This document shows, in pieces, positions 1 to 8,212 of a stretch of DNA of 48,309 nt (its first letter is position 1; each line of letters opens with the position of its first letter). The notes under the pieces were generated by a model. It was not told the DNA's origin. It searched no databases and saw only the letters and a program-made list of their open reading frames with translations. The DNA is from an uncultured Ignavibacteria bacterium (GTDB taxonomy: Bacteria > Bacteroidota > Ignavibacteria > Kapaibacteriales > UBA2268), in contig CAIOZA010000011.1 in assembly GCA_903862655.1 (NCBI GenBank), positions 1-48,309 on the forward strand, in the 5' to 3' direction. The translations under genes and the position numbers were made by a program.

Positions 1-1
1 T

Positions 2-763
2 ACATCATTTATTGTTGAAAATAATGATTTTATTGACATTACTATTGCTATCGTTAAGGATGTTACTGAAAGGAAAAACATTCAGATTCAGTTGGAAAGG
101 AGAGAAAAATTATTTGCAATGGGTGAACTCGCAGCCGGTGTGGCTCACGAAATTCGTAATCCTTTAAACTCTATCAATGTAATTGCCCAGAGGATTCAGA
201 CCGAATTTGAGCCTAAGAGTGATAAAGATGAATACATGAAATTAATCTCAATAGTCCGATCTGAAGTTAATAGAGTGAATAATATTATTAAACAGTTTCT
301 GGAATATGCAAGACCAGCAAAGCTTCATAAAGAATTATGCAATATCAATACTGTGATTGAAGATAGTATATTGATAATTGAATCAGAAGCCAGACAACAA
401 AATATTGTCATAAATAGAGAATTTGAGAAATCTATTGACATTCAAATTGATATAGAAAAATTCAGACAAGTACTGATCAATCTTTTAAGAAATTCTATAG
501 AATCTTTTGACAACGGTGGTCACATTACAGTTTCAACTCAAAGGACAGCAAACAGTCTGCAGGTAATGATAGCCGATAATGGTGCTGGTATTCCTCATGA
601 AATTCTATCAAAAATATTTAATCTGTACTTTACAACTAAATCATCAGGCAACGGTCTGGGCTTGAGTATAGTTCATCAGATAATAAGTGAACACAATGGT
701 CAGATTAACATCGAAAGTGATGTTAATCATGGTACAAATGTTTTAATTAGTTTACCTATTTAA
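2..763 (+). CDS. PAS-type sensor histidine kinase, 5' end cut by the window edge
   Basis: The reading frame is open from base 2, so the N-terminus lies outside the window. The visible part begins with the end of a PAS domain (VKDVTERK), then a HisKA dimerisation helix with the phospho-acceptor His in HEIRNPLNS. The HATPase domain shows an N box (NLLRNSIESF), G1 (DNGAGIP) and G2 (GNGLGLSIV). It should autophosphorylate and pass phosphate to a response regulator. The obvious partner is the NtrC-family regulator at 1791-3158, two genes downstream on the same strand; kinases of this HEIRNPL type often pair with NtrC-like regulators. Only one short secreted-protein gene separates them. The sensed signal cannot be read because the sensory half is missing. 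A TTG at 92 is in frame but is internal and not the start. Confidence 0.93.
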   Translation, partial: TSFIVENNDFIDITIAIVKDVTERKNIQIQLERREKLFAMGELAAGVAHEIRNPLNSINVIAQRIQTEFEPKSDKDEYMKLISIVRSEVNRVNNIIKQFLEYARPAKLHKELCNINTVIEDSILIIESEARQQNIVINREFEKSIDIQIDIEKFRQVLINLLRNSIESFDNGGHITVSTQRTANSLQVMIADNGAGIPHEILSKIFNLYFTTKSSGNGLGLSIVHQIISEHNGQINIESDVNHGTNVLISLPI

Positions 764-773
764 ATTCATTGGT

Positions 774-810
774 TCGACATAATTCAACTATTTGTCGACA
801 TAATTGTCGA
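774..810 (+). promoter_or_regulatory. Upstream activator site of the sigma-54 promoter: half-site plus palindrome
   Basis: A perfect palindrome TCGACA-TAAT-TGTCGA lies at 795-810. The 11-mer TCGACATAATT occurs at 774-784 and again at 795-805, exactly 21 bp (two helical turns) apart. The palindrome centre is 74 bp upstream of the GG of the -24 element at 876-877. The same half-site, 21-bp spacing and 74-bp distance recur upstream of the gene at 8213-8659. This is the expected layout of an NtrC-family enhancer, probably bound by the regulator at 1791-3158. Confidence 0.7.
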
Positions 811-873
811 TTTTTTCTCTGTTGAGCTCTCTCTGAACTATTCTATTTCTTTATTTATCAATATGTTAACATA

Positions 874-890
874 TTGGCATGCAAGTTGAA
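874..890 (+). promoter_or_regulatory. Sigma-54 (-24/-12) promoter
   Basis: TTGGCATGCAAGTTGAA matches the RpoN consensus TGGCAC-N5-TTGCA, with GG at 876-877 and GA in place of GC at the -12 element. The sigma-54 promoter at 8721-8737 has the same GG-N10-GA form. Transcription should start near 901, giving a leader of about 40 nt before the ATG at 939. Confidence 0.7.
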
Positions 891-938
891 TAATATATAA
901 TTGTAGAAAAAATATATTATAAATAATTGGAGGATCTC

Positions 939-1649
939 ATGAAAAAATATTTCAGATTAAGTTTGATAATAGCAATAGTTTCAATTTTTGTTCTCACGGC
1001 TATAACAAACGCACAAAATGGAAAGGGTCATGGAAATTGTAAAAATGGCTGTACTAAATTTGTAGATGCTAACGGAGATAGTAAATGTGATAATTTCGTT
1101 GATGCTAATGGCGACGGCAAATGCGATAACTGCTCAGGTCTAGGTTCTTGCAATGGATCTGGTAAAGGACAAGGTCAACATAAATGTGGAAAATTTATTG
1201 ACGCCAATGGAGATGGTAAATGTGACAATTTTATTGATGCTAATGCTGATGGCAAATGCGATAATTGCACAGGTCTAGGTGCTTGCGACGGAACTGGCAA
1301 AGGTATGGGTAATGGTCAAGGAAAAGGTAAAGGAAATTGTGGAAATGGCTGTAGAATGAATCAAAATAACGCAACCAATACAGTTTCATCTTTTACTTTA
1401 AATCAAAATGTTCCCAATCCGGTTAATGGCACTACAAAAATATCTTTCAATCTTAAATCAGCTGATGTTGTCAAAATAATATTATCTGATAAATTAGGAA
1501 ATAAAGTTAAAGACATTTTTGAAGGCAGTTTAGCTATCGGCGATCATGATGTTGATTTAAATGTAGCAGGTTTAAATCCTGGTAATTATTTCTATAGTGT
1601 TTATGTTGGTGGTAAGGTTGAAACAAAACAACTGGTTGTCATCAAGTAA
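939..1649 (+). CDS. Secreted Asp/Cys-rich repeat protein with T9SS sorting domain
   Basis: The start is the ATG at 939, preceded by GGAGG at 929-933; a TTG at 927 would precede that SD. The 236-residue product has a signal peptide of about 26 residues ending in TNAQ. Next come four loops of the form FVDANGDGKCDN, in two pairs separated by Gly/Lys/Cys-rich linkers. The loops resemble EF-hand, dockerin or thrombospondin type 3 calcium loops (DxNxDGxxD) but carry Cys at loop position 8. The last ~80 residues (from LNQNVPNPVNGTTKISF) form a type IX secretion C-terminal sorting domain, so the protein should reach the cell surface. It has its own sigma-54 promoter and activator site and lies between the kinase and regulator genes. 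Metal or calcium binding is inferred from the loops only. Confidence 0.85.
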   Translation: MKKYFRLSLIIAIVSIFVLTAITNAQNGKGHGNCKNGCTKFVDANGDSKCDNFVDANGDGKCDNCSGLGSCNGSGKGQGQHKCGKFIDANGDGKCDNFIDANADGKCDNCTGLGACDGTGKGMGNGQGKGKGNCGNGCRMNQNNATNTVSSFTLNQNVPNPVNGTTKISFNLKSADVVKIILSDKLGNKVKDIFEGSLAIGDHDVDLNVAGLNPGNYFYSVYVGGKVETKQLVVIK

Positions 1650-1680
1650 CCTTGAAATTAATTTATAGATGCTTTGTCAG

Positions 1681-1715
1681 ACAGCCGGATTCAATCTCTG
1701 GCTGTTATATTTTTT
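1681..1715 (+). terminator. Rho-independent terminator after the T9SS repeat protein
   Basis: ACAGCCGGA (1681-1689) pairs with TCTGGCTGT (1697-1705) through a 7-nt loop, with one G-U pair, and is followed by a T-rich run. It separates the sigma-54 transcript from the regulator gene downstream. Confidence 0.75.
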
Positions 1716-1744
1716 ACAGATAATCGTTTCATCTAAATTTTTGC

Positions 1745-1752
1745 TATTTTTG
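1745..1752 (+). promoter_or_regulatory. Putative housekeeping -7 element TATTTTTG
   Basis: TATTTTTG followed by TTATATT matches the TAnnTTTG element of FCB primary sigma factors. It lies 39 bp before the regulator's ATG, just after the terminator at 1681-1715. A near-identical TATTTTTGTTAGATT precedes the metalloprotease gene (46210). No clear -33 element is visible. Confidence 0.4.
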
Positions 1753-1790
1753 TTATATTATTTACATTGAAAATATATTCTAGCGATAAA

Positions 1791-3158
1791 ATGAACTTTT
1801 CTATTTTACTGGTTGACGACGAAGAATCTCAGAGAGAGCCAATAAAAGGATTTCTTCAGAAGAAAGGATATACAGTATATCCTGCTTCTTCTTATGATCA
1901 AGCAAAAATTCTTTTTAAGGAGAATCTAATCGATTTAGTTATTACTGATTTCAAACTAAAGGGTAAGACCGGACTTGACGTTCTAAAAGAAGTAAAATCA
2001 TCGAATCCACTTATTCCGGTAGTTATTATGACTGCATTTGGTACAATTGAAGATGCAGTTAATTTAATGAAGCTGGGAGCATTTGATTACCTCCTGAAGC
2101 CAATTGAACTTGAAGAACTTCTGTTCACAATCGAAAAAGTTAAAGAACTATCTAATTTAAAATCTGAGAATAGACAATTAAGAGAGCAGCTTGTAGAAAA
2201 GTTCTCTTTCGATTCGATTGTTTCCAGCAGCGGAGAAATGGAATCTATTATAAATTTAGCCGGAAGGGTTGCTGATTCTAAGGCAACTGTTCTTATCAGA
2301 GGTGAAAGCGGAACGGGTAAGGAACTTATTGCAAAAGCAATACACTTTACTAGCGATAGAAAAGACAAGCCATTCGTCACTGTAAATTGTGCTGCCATGC
2401 CCGATACACTGTTCGAAAGCGAATTATTTGGTCATGAACGAGGAGCTTTCACTGGTGCTGACAAACAAAGAATCGGGAAATTTGAATTAGCCGATAAAGG
2501 AACATTATTTATCGATGAAGTAGGTGATATTCCTCCAGCTGTTCAGGTTAAGCTATTAAGAGCTATCCAATTCGGACAGATTGAAAGATTGGGTGGCAAC
2601 AAAACATTGAATCTCGATGTTAGAATTGTAACGGCGACAAATAGGAACCTCGAAGAAATGATCAGAAATAATGAATTCAGAGAGGATCTTTATTATCGGT
2701 TTAATGTTGTACAGATTCAAATTCCTTCTTTAAGAAGCAGAAAAATTGATATTCCCCCACTTATCAATCATTTTCTTGAAAAGTATTCGTCTCAAAACGG
2801 GAAGATTGTTAAGTCAATTTCCAAGGAAGCCCTTAATGCACTTATGAAGTATGATTATCCAGGCAATGTTAGAGAATTGGAGAATATTATTCAAAGAGCA
2901 GTCGTTTTAACACGTAATACTGTTTTATCTCTGAATGACTTGCCTAATTCAATATCTGAACCAGAATATTTCGAATTAAATGGTAAGAACAATACCAATA
3001 TTGAATTAGGTGATATGAATCTTTGTGTTGAACAGTTAGAAAAATCTATGATCGGCAAAGCTCTCAAGCAAACTGGAGGCAACCAGGTAAAAGCTGCAGA
3101 ATTGCTGAATATTTCGGAAAGAACACTCAGATACAAAATGACAAAGTATAAAATTTAG
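1791..3158 (+). CDS. NtrC-family sigma-54-dependent response regulator
   Basis: The 455-residue product (from ATG 1791; an in-frame TTG at 1767 is less likely) has all three NtrC-type domains. The receiver comes first (LLVDDEES, phospho-acceptor Asp in LVITDFKLKG, Lys in LLKPIE). The AAA+ domain has Walker A GESGTGKE, the sigma-54 contact loop GAFTGA intact, and Walker B TLFIDEVGDIP. A C-terminal Fis-type helix-turn-helix ends the protein (QVKAAELLNISERTLRYKM). It should activate RpoN promoters from distant enhancers. The two -24/-12 promoters at 874-890 and 8721-8737, with matching palindromes, are the likely targets. The kinase at 2-763 is the likely partner. The next gene starts 12 nt downstream. 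Confidence 0.95.
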   Translation: MNFSILLVDDEESQREPIKGFLQKKGYTVYPASSYDQAKILFKENLIDLVITDFKLKGKTGLDVLKEVKSSNPLIPVVIMTAFGTIEDAVNLMKLGAFDYLLKPIELEELLFTIEKVKELSNLKSENRQLREQLVEKFSFDSIVSSSGEMESIINLAGRVADSKATVLIRGESGTGKELIAKAIHFTSDRKDKPFVTVNCAAMPDTLFESELFGHERGAFTGADKQRIGKFELADKGTLFIDEVGDIPPAVQVKLLRAIQFGQIERLGGNKTLNLDVRIVTATNRNLEEMIRNNEFREDLYYRFNVVQIQIPSLRSRKIDIPPLINHFLEKYSSQNGKIVKSISKEALNALMKYDYPGNVRELENIIQRAVVLTRNTVLSLNDLPNSISEPEYFELNGKNNTNIELGDMNLCVEQLEKSMIGKALKQTGGNQVKAAELLNISERTLRYKMTKYKI

Positions 3159-3170
3159 TTTAATACCACT

Positions 3171-3497
3171 ATGAAAAAGATAATTATCTTATTTGGCTTA
3201 TTATTAGTAATGATCATTTCTATTGATGCTCAGACAGCTAAGAAAAGCAAAAATTCATTAAAAAAAACTGATGTAGTAAAGCTATCATCTGATTCGTCGC
3301 AGTCTCTGGCAATCTCTAATGATTCCTGTAGTAATAATGATTCATGCAGAGGCAAGCAATGGGGAAAAAGAAATGGAATGTGCCGAATGAAAGATACGTT
3401 TATTGATAAAGATGGCGATGGAATCAATGATAATAGATGTAAAGGTATGGGGCTTGGTTGGAAAAAGAAGAATCAAAATTGTAAAGTAAAAAAGTAA
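3171..3497 (+). CDS. Small secreted Asp/Cys-rich protein with one calcium-loop-like motif
   Basis: The 108-residue product has a signal peptide (ending near SIDAQ) and a Lys/Ser-rich stretch. A basic Cys-containing segment leads into one loop, TFIDKDGDGINDNRC, of the same DxDxDGxxD type as the proteins at 939-1649 and 8213-8659. Six Cys lie in the mature region and the C-terminus is very basic. It starts 12 nt after the sigma-54 regulator and is probably co-transcribed with it. It could be a periplasmic partner of the kinase, in the way ZraP works with ZraSR, but there is no sequence evidence for that beyond position and motif. Confidence 0.75.
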   Translation: MKKIIILFGLLLVMIISIDAQTAKKSKNSLKKTDVVKLSSDSSQSLAISNDSCSNNDSCRGKQWGKRNGMCRMKDTFIDKDGDGINDNRCKGMGLGWKKKNQNCKVKK

Positions 3498-3515
3498 TAT
3501 TTATTTAAAATCAAA

Positions 3516-4037
3516 ATGAAATCAGCTCAATCTATACAGGATTTAAACAAAGAAGAACTACATCAATTACTGCAAATCTACGCTAAGAACTGGCTTGCAC
3601 ATGATGGATGCTGGTTTCTTTCCATTGAAGAAAAACATGGAATGCAGGAAGCAATTGATATTGACAGAGAATCCTGGAGAAAATTTACTATTGTTGAAGC
3701 TAAAAGATTAATTGATTTTCTCGAATTGGGTGAAAACTCAGGTATTGCTGGTCTTGCAAAATCTTTGAAATTCAGGCTATATTCTACGATAAATGAAGAT
3801 AAAATTGAAATACCTGACGATAACACATTACTTTATTATGTTAAGACTTGTCGCGTTCAATCTGCTAGAAGAAAGAAAGGTTTAGATGATTTTCCATGTG
3901 ATTCTGTTGGAATTGTTGAATATAGTTTATTCGCTGAAACTATAGACTCCAGAATTCAAACTAAGTGCATTTCTTGCCCACCAAATATCAATAATGATGA
4001 TTATTATTGCATATGGAAATTTAGTTTGAAAGATTAA
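3516..4037 (+). CDS. Cytosolic Cys-rich protein resembling DUF6125
   Basis: The 173-residue product has no signal peptide. The first half (DLNKEELHQLLQIYAKNW, then WFLSIEEKHGMQEAIDID) is helical and acidic. The second half has a conserved-looking Cys pattern: TCRVQSARRKKG, DFPCDSVGIVEYS, TKCISCPP and YYCIWKF. It resembles the DUF6125 family, whose function I do not know; the clustered Cys could bind a metal or cluster. It starts 18 nt after the preceding gene and closes the plus-strand operon. A second, broken copy of its 3' end lies at 6796-7004, on the other side of the P-type ATPase gene. Confidence 0.7.
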   Translation: MKSAQSIQDLNKEELHQLLQIYAKNWLAHDGCWFLSIEEKHGMQEAIDIDRESWRKFTIVEAKRLIDFLELGENSGIAGLAKSLKFRLYSTINEDKIEIPDDNTLLYYVKTCRVQSARRKKGLDDFPCDSVGIVEYSLFAETIDSRIQTKCISCPPNINNDDYYCIWKFSLKD

Positions 4038-4136
4038 TTTGATTACTCCCAATGCAAAAATATTTGGATGTACCAAAGGCTTTAATGAATTATGATTAAC
4101 TCTTTATTATTTTGGGTTTTCTAGAAATTTATTTTT

Positions 4137-6530
4137 TTAGTTATCTGTTGTCCACTTCTTTAGTAATACAAACTTGATATAATCATTTATTACGAATGAG
4201 CAGAATAATGTGTAAATAATTACAATTATGGTTAGTGTCATTGGTATCGCTTTTAATCCCAACAGTCCGAAGGTTGAAAGGATTATCCCCAAAATTAAAT
4301 CGGCAAGGATTATGAGTAGTAATGTTTTGCTTGGCGCAGAGTGCCAGAAATGATTTTTCTCCCGGACTACAAATATTGAAAAAAGTGCGAAAAAGAGTAG
4401 TATCTCGAAACAGAAAGTATTGAGTGATGCGTAATCTGCAATTAAATTGAATTGATATAAGCCTATATAAAGCAGTCCGAATGCCTCTATGGTCATTAAT
4501 AAGCCTATTACTATTCCTATTTTTGCCAGTGCATTGATGTTCCATCTTGCCGGTTTATCCGACCATTTGACATTATCGGTGGATAGTGATATTTTCACGA
4601 AATCAGTCATAAATATCATTAATAATAGTGCCGATGCGGTCATGACAAATTTGCCGAGTATAAGAAATGCAAATATCACAAAACAGGTTTTTAATATTGT
4701 TCGTGCAATCTTGTTGAGTATCCATGTGTTTATGCGCTCAAACATCATACGCCCTACTTTTACCGGGCTGAGTATGTTTGATAAACCTTCCTCGGTTAAT
4801 ACGATACTGGCAGATCCTTTAGCCACATCGGTTGCATTGCTGACAGCAATTCCAACTTCAGCCTGTTTCAATGCCGGAGCATCATTGACACCATCGCCGG
4901 TCATTCCTATTACATGTCCATTGTCCTGAAATGCTTTTACGATGTTATATTTATCTTCAGGGTAAACCTCTGCAAAACCGTTGCTTTTTTCCAATAATTC
5001 AATTATATTTTCTTTTGCAACTTTTCTTAATTCGGTTGCCTGTACTATCTCGCCACCTATTTCCACAGCTTTTGCAATTTCAACTGCTATCGGAAGTGCG
5101 TCACCTGTGAGCATTTTGACCGAAACTCCTAAATCTTTAAGTTCGTTGATTAGTTTTTTAGAATCGTTTCTTGGAGGGTCATGCAATGCAACTAATCCTA
5201 CGAAACCGGGTTTGTCATTTACTTTTCCTTTTGCGATTGCCAATGTTCTGTAACCTTCTTTTGCAAAATCATTAATTTTTACTTCCCAATCGGCAACAGA
5301 TTTTTCATCCAGTCCGCATACTTGCGAAATTACGTTAAACGAGCCTTTCATCACTTTAAATTCTTCGTTCCCATTTTGTATTGTTGCTTCTGTTTTCCGG
5401 GTCTGTGCATCAAACGGAATAAATGATTTCTGTACGAAGGAATTATTTAGAATATTTTTCTGCTTTGCTGATGTAATAAAAGCCATATCAATTGAATCGT
5501 GATTAGCTTCCTGCGATGCCAGAGCACCGAAAAGCAATACATCATTTTCAGTAAAATCTTTGGCTGGCAATAAATTCGCTACGGTAAGTTTGTTCATCGT
5601 AAGTGTGCCGGTTTTATCGACACACAAAATATCCATGCTTGCTGCATCATCGGGAGCGTTCAGCCGAGTAATCAAAACTCCCTGCTTAACTAATTCTTTT
5701 GAAGCTAATGCCATACTGACAGTAAACATTGCTGATAAAGCAACAGGAATAGCTCCAAGCAGTAACACAAGCAACAAAGGCAAAATTTCTAATATATTAA
5801 TTCCATTTATGAAGGAAACAATAACTGCCAATGCCAATAAGCTGACAACAATCAGCAGAAGCCATTTTACAACCTTCGATACAACTTCATCAATATGCGA
5901 TTTCGGTTTTGCTGTTTTCACCAATTCTATCGTTTTGCCAAATTTGGTATCGGAACCAATTAGGGTTACTATACCAGTTGCCTCGCCTTTTGTCACAATT
6001 GAACCGGAATAAATAGATTCGTCAGGTTTCTTTTCTGTTTCGAGCGATTCTCCGGTTAGTGCAGATTGGTCAATGCTTATATCACCCTCAATAATCTTTA
6101 CATCTGCGGGTACAAAATCTCCTTTCCTAATTCGAATAATATCGCCCGCAACTAATTCCCGTGCTGCTAATGAACTCCAAACCCCATCTCTGAATAATTT
6201 TACATTTATTTGTAATTTTTTCTTCAATGCCTCAACGGCTTTTGCAGCATTATGTTCCTGTAGAAATCCAATAATTGCATTAAAAAAAAGTAAACCCAGA
6301 ACGATATAAGCATCAGAATGCCTGTGCAATAACAATGAAAGAATTATTATTACTTCGAGCATCCAAGCCGAGAGACCCCAAAATTTCCCAAAGAATAAAA
6401 GTAATGGATTCGCTTTTTTTTCAAGAACCTCATTGTATCCATACTTATTATGGGCGTTTTCGGCTTCGCTTTGGCTTAACCCTTTTATCTGGTTAATATC
6501 GGGATGAATAGAATTATTAATAGTATCCAT
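4137..6530 (-). CDS. P-type (P3A) proton-efflux ATPase
   Basis: The 797-residue product has the full P-type ATPase layout: N-terminal cytosolic segment, M1-M2, actuator loop with TGES (residues 159-162), and M4. The phosphorylation motif DKTGT has its Asp at about residue 305. MLTGD and MTGDGVNDAP follow, then M5-M10. The N-terminal GLSQSEAENAHNKYGYNEV and an Asp-bearing M6 (FMTDFVKISLSTDN) place it with plasma-membrane H+-ATPases rather than calcium or heavy-metal pumps. It would export protons from the cytoplasm using ATP. M4 reads PVALS where PVALP is usual. It is convergent with the sensory operon at 2-4037 and flanked by two copies of the DUF6125-like 3' end, so it may have arrived after that locus formed. 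Residue numbers are approximate. Confidence 0.92.
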   Translation of the reverse strand: MDTINNSIHPDINQIKGLSQSEAENAHNKYGYNEVLEKKANPLLLFFGKFWGLSAWMLEVIIILSLLLHRHSDAYIVLGLLFFNAIIGFLQEHNAAKAVEALKKKLQINVKLFRDGVWSSLAARELVAGDIIRIRKGDFVPADVKIIEGDISIDQSALTGESLETEKKPDESIYSGSIVTKGEATGIVTLIGSDTKFGKTIELVKTAKPKSHIDEVVSKVVKWLLLIVVSLLALAVIVSFINGINILEILPLLLVLLLGAIPVALSAMFTVSMALASKELVKQGVLITRLNAPDDAASMDILCVDKTGTLTMNKLTVANLLPAKDFTENDVLLFGALASQEANHDSIDMAFITSAKQKNILNNSFVQKSFIPFDAQTRKTEATIQNGNEEFKVMKGSFNVISQVCGLDEKSVADWEVKINDFAKEGYRTLAIAKGKVNDKPGFVGLVALHDPPRNDSKKLINELKDLGVSVKMLTGDALPIAVEIAKAVEIGGEIVQATELRKVAKENIIELLEKSNGFAEVYPEDKYNIVKAFQDNGHVIGMTGDGVNDAPALKQAEVGIAVSNATDVAKGSASIVLTEEGLSNILSPVKVGRMMFERINTWILNKIARTILKTCFVIFAFLILGKFVMTASALLLMIFMTDFVKISLSTDNVKWSDKPARWNINALAKIGIVIGLLMTIEAFGLLYIGLYQFNLIADYASLNTFCFEILLFFALFSIFVVREKNHFWHSAPSKTLLLIILADLILGIILSTFGLLGLKAIPMTLTIIVIIYTLFCSFVINDYIKFVLLKKWTTDN

Positions 6531-6795
6531 TACTTTAAATTATTTAATAAAAATTCTATAGAAGTTGGAAATTTTTATTCCGGGATTATCAGAATCCATC
6601 AGAAAGATACATTATTAAAGCTAACACAGAAATACAGTAATTAGAACAACGCATTAATTATTTCATTTTTCAAAATAGAGACAGACATTCCCGAATTTTA
6701 GTTGAAATTAAGTTCCTCAGAGCATAAATATTTTAAATTTTGTCAGAACTTTTCGTTTTTTCGTTTCTTGTAATAAATAAAACTTTTAATATAAT

Positions 6796-7004
6796 ACTTT
6801 GCTTTATTATGTTAGATTTGTAGAGTTCAGTCTGCTCGAAGAAATAAGGGTATGAATGATTTTCCATGTGATTCTGTGGGCATTGTTGAATATAGTTTAT
6901 TTGCCAAAACAATTGTTTCAAGAATTCAAACTAAGTGTATGTCTTGTCCTGCAAATATCAGTAATAATGATGATTATTGCATCTGGAAGTTTAGATTAGT
7001 ATAA
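6796..7004 (+). pseudogene. 3' fragment of a second DUF6125-like gene
   Basis: This stretch closely matches the 3' end of the gene at 3516-4037. It encodes RVQSARRNKGMNDFPCDSVG and continues through CMSCPANI and DDYCIWKF to a TAA at 7002-7004. Relative to the intact gene one base is lost near 6814-6816 (GTTAGATTTGT against GTTAAGACTTGT), which shifts the frame. No counterpart of the first half is visible upstream. 6531-6795 holds no gene that I can support. The fragment ends 10 bp before the convergent gene at 7015. Confidence 0.75.
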
Positions 7005-7014
7005 TTGCCTTCTT

Positions 7015-8139
7015 TTAAAAACCTAGTTTGACTCCGATATTAACCGCATTTGATCGGTAATTGAATACATCACTGTTAGAGGTATTAGCAAGATATAAAT
7101 AATTAAGTATCAATTTACTATTTTTAAAAATCAGTATGGTATCATTAAAACTCATTTCAATATTTATTCCTGCACCTTTGCTATAATCTTTCCTTTTATC
7201 GAGTGACAGATCATTTGAAAAGTCAAAACTATATTCATAGTTTTTATTTGAATAGAATCCGTATCCCTGAATTTTCAAATTCCAAGGTAAGTATTGTGTC
7301 AATGTAATGCTTAAATCTCTGCTTTCGAAACTGTATGGATCATCATATATTTCTTTTTCAAATATCAAGTCAGGATTTGTATTCATAATTGAAGTATAAG
7401 AAGAACTTGTATTCCAACTTTGAGAATATAACAAACTGAGTCCTGTCTTTTCGGCTAATGATTGTCCAATTTTAATATTAGCAACAATCTGTCCCAGACT
7501 TTGAGAATTATCAGAACTACTCATTCCCTTACCTTTGCCACCTAAGTTGATGATATTATTTGAAAGGTTCTTGTATCCATAATCGAGTTCAGCATTAATG
7601 CTAGTGAATGTTTCAAAGTATGTTTTATAGCCCACAAAAAGCATGTGTTCTGTAAACGAAAAATCAATATTATTATAGTAATTTTTGTAAGTTCCTTTGT
7701 AACCTGCTCTTAGAATGGAAGTTTCGGATAGATATTGATTAATTAAGGATGTAACACCAAACTGATTGTTATTATAAATACCATAATCACCGCTATTGTA
7801 CTTCAAACCATAGGAAGCTGATACTAAAAGATTATTGAAATCACCATAGTAGTATGGGATTGTCAGATTAAGCGAATTATCAGTCAATTGCGTATTGGAT
7901 AGCTGAGGAACAAGAGAGTATGCTCCGGAATATCCTAAACTTAATCCCGTACTATCAGAAACATATTCTGAGTTGATAGTTGTACTGCTGAAATTAAGAG
8001 GAACTGCCGAATTATAATGGTAAGGATTTTCATCATAATAGTTAGATAATCCTATTGTATTCTTCCATGTAGCTGATGAATTATTAAAATTTAATAAAAT
8101 ACCTGCAAGCACAACCAGAGTGATTATTCTTTTTTTCAA
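7015..8139 (-). CDS. Putative outer-membrane beta-barrel protein
   Basis: The 374-residue product starts at a TTG (8139); the signal peptide MKKRIITLVVLAGIL begins exactly there, with AAAGGA upstream. The mature part has many short amphipathic, Ser/Tyr/Asn-rich strands alternating with turns (for example SLGYSGAYSL, LLVSASYGLKYNSG, MLFVGYKTYF). It ends in GVKLGF, a terminal aromatic residue typical of outer-membrane barrels. I do not recognise a family. It lies downstream of the secreted repeat-protein gene at 8213-8659 on the same strand, beyond a strong terminator-like hairpin. It is therefore probably expressed by readthrough at lower level, as part of the sigma-54 regulon. Confidence 0.7.
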   Translation of the reverse strand: MKKRIITLVVLAGILLNFNNSSATWKNTIGLSNYYDENPYHYNSAVPLNFSSTTINSEYVSDSTGLSLGYSGAYSLVPQLSNTQLTDNSLNLTIPYYYGDFNNLLVSASYGLKYNSGDYGIYNNNQFGVTSLINQYLSETSILRAGYKGTYKNYYNNIDFSFTEHMLFVGYKTYFETFTSINAELDYGYKNLSNNIINLGGKGKGMSSSDNSQSLGQIVANIKIGQSLAEKTGLSLLYSQSWNTSSSYTSIMNTNPDLIFEKEIYDDPYSFESRDLSITLTQYLPWNLKIQGYGFYSNKNYEYSFDFSNDLSLDKRKDYSKGAGINIEMSFNDTILIFKNSKLILNYLYLANTSNSDVFNYRSNAVNIGVKLGF

Positions 8140-8161
8140 TTTAATTTCCGTCCTTTATTAG

Positions 8162-8199
8162 AAAAAAAATCAATGGGGGTTAAATTACCCCCTATTGAT
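8162..8199 (-). terminator. Terminator or attenuator between repeat-protein and barrel genes
   Basis: ATCAAT-GGGGGT (8169-8180) pairs with ACCCCC-ATTGAT (8187-8199) with one bulged base and a 6-nt loop. On the minus strand it is followed by eight Ts, the canonical rho-independent form. It lies after the stop of 8213-8659 and before the ribosome-binding site of 7015-8139, so it would limit transcription into the barrel gene. Confidence 0.8.
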
Positions 8200-8212
8200 T
8201 TATAAATCAAGA

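Noticed and set aside
4489-6309. Several plus-strand frames of 78-150 codons opposite the ATPase gene
   Set aside because: No SD, no recognisable domain, and the minus strand encodes a complete P-type ATPase.
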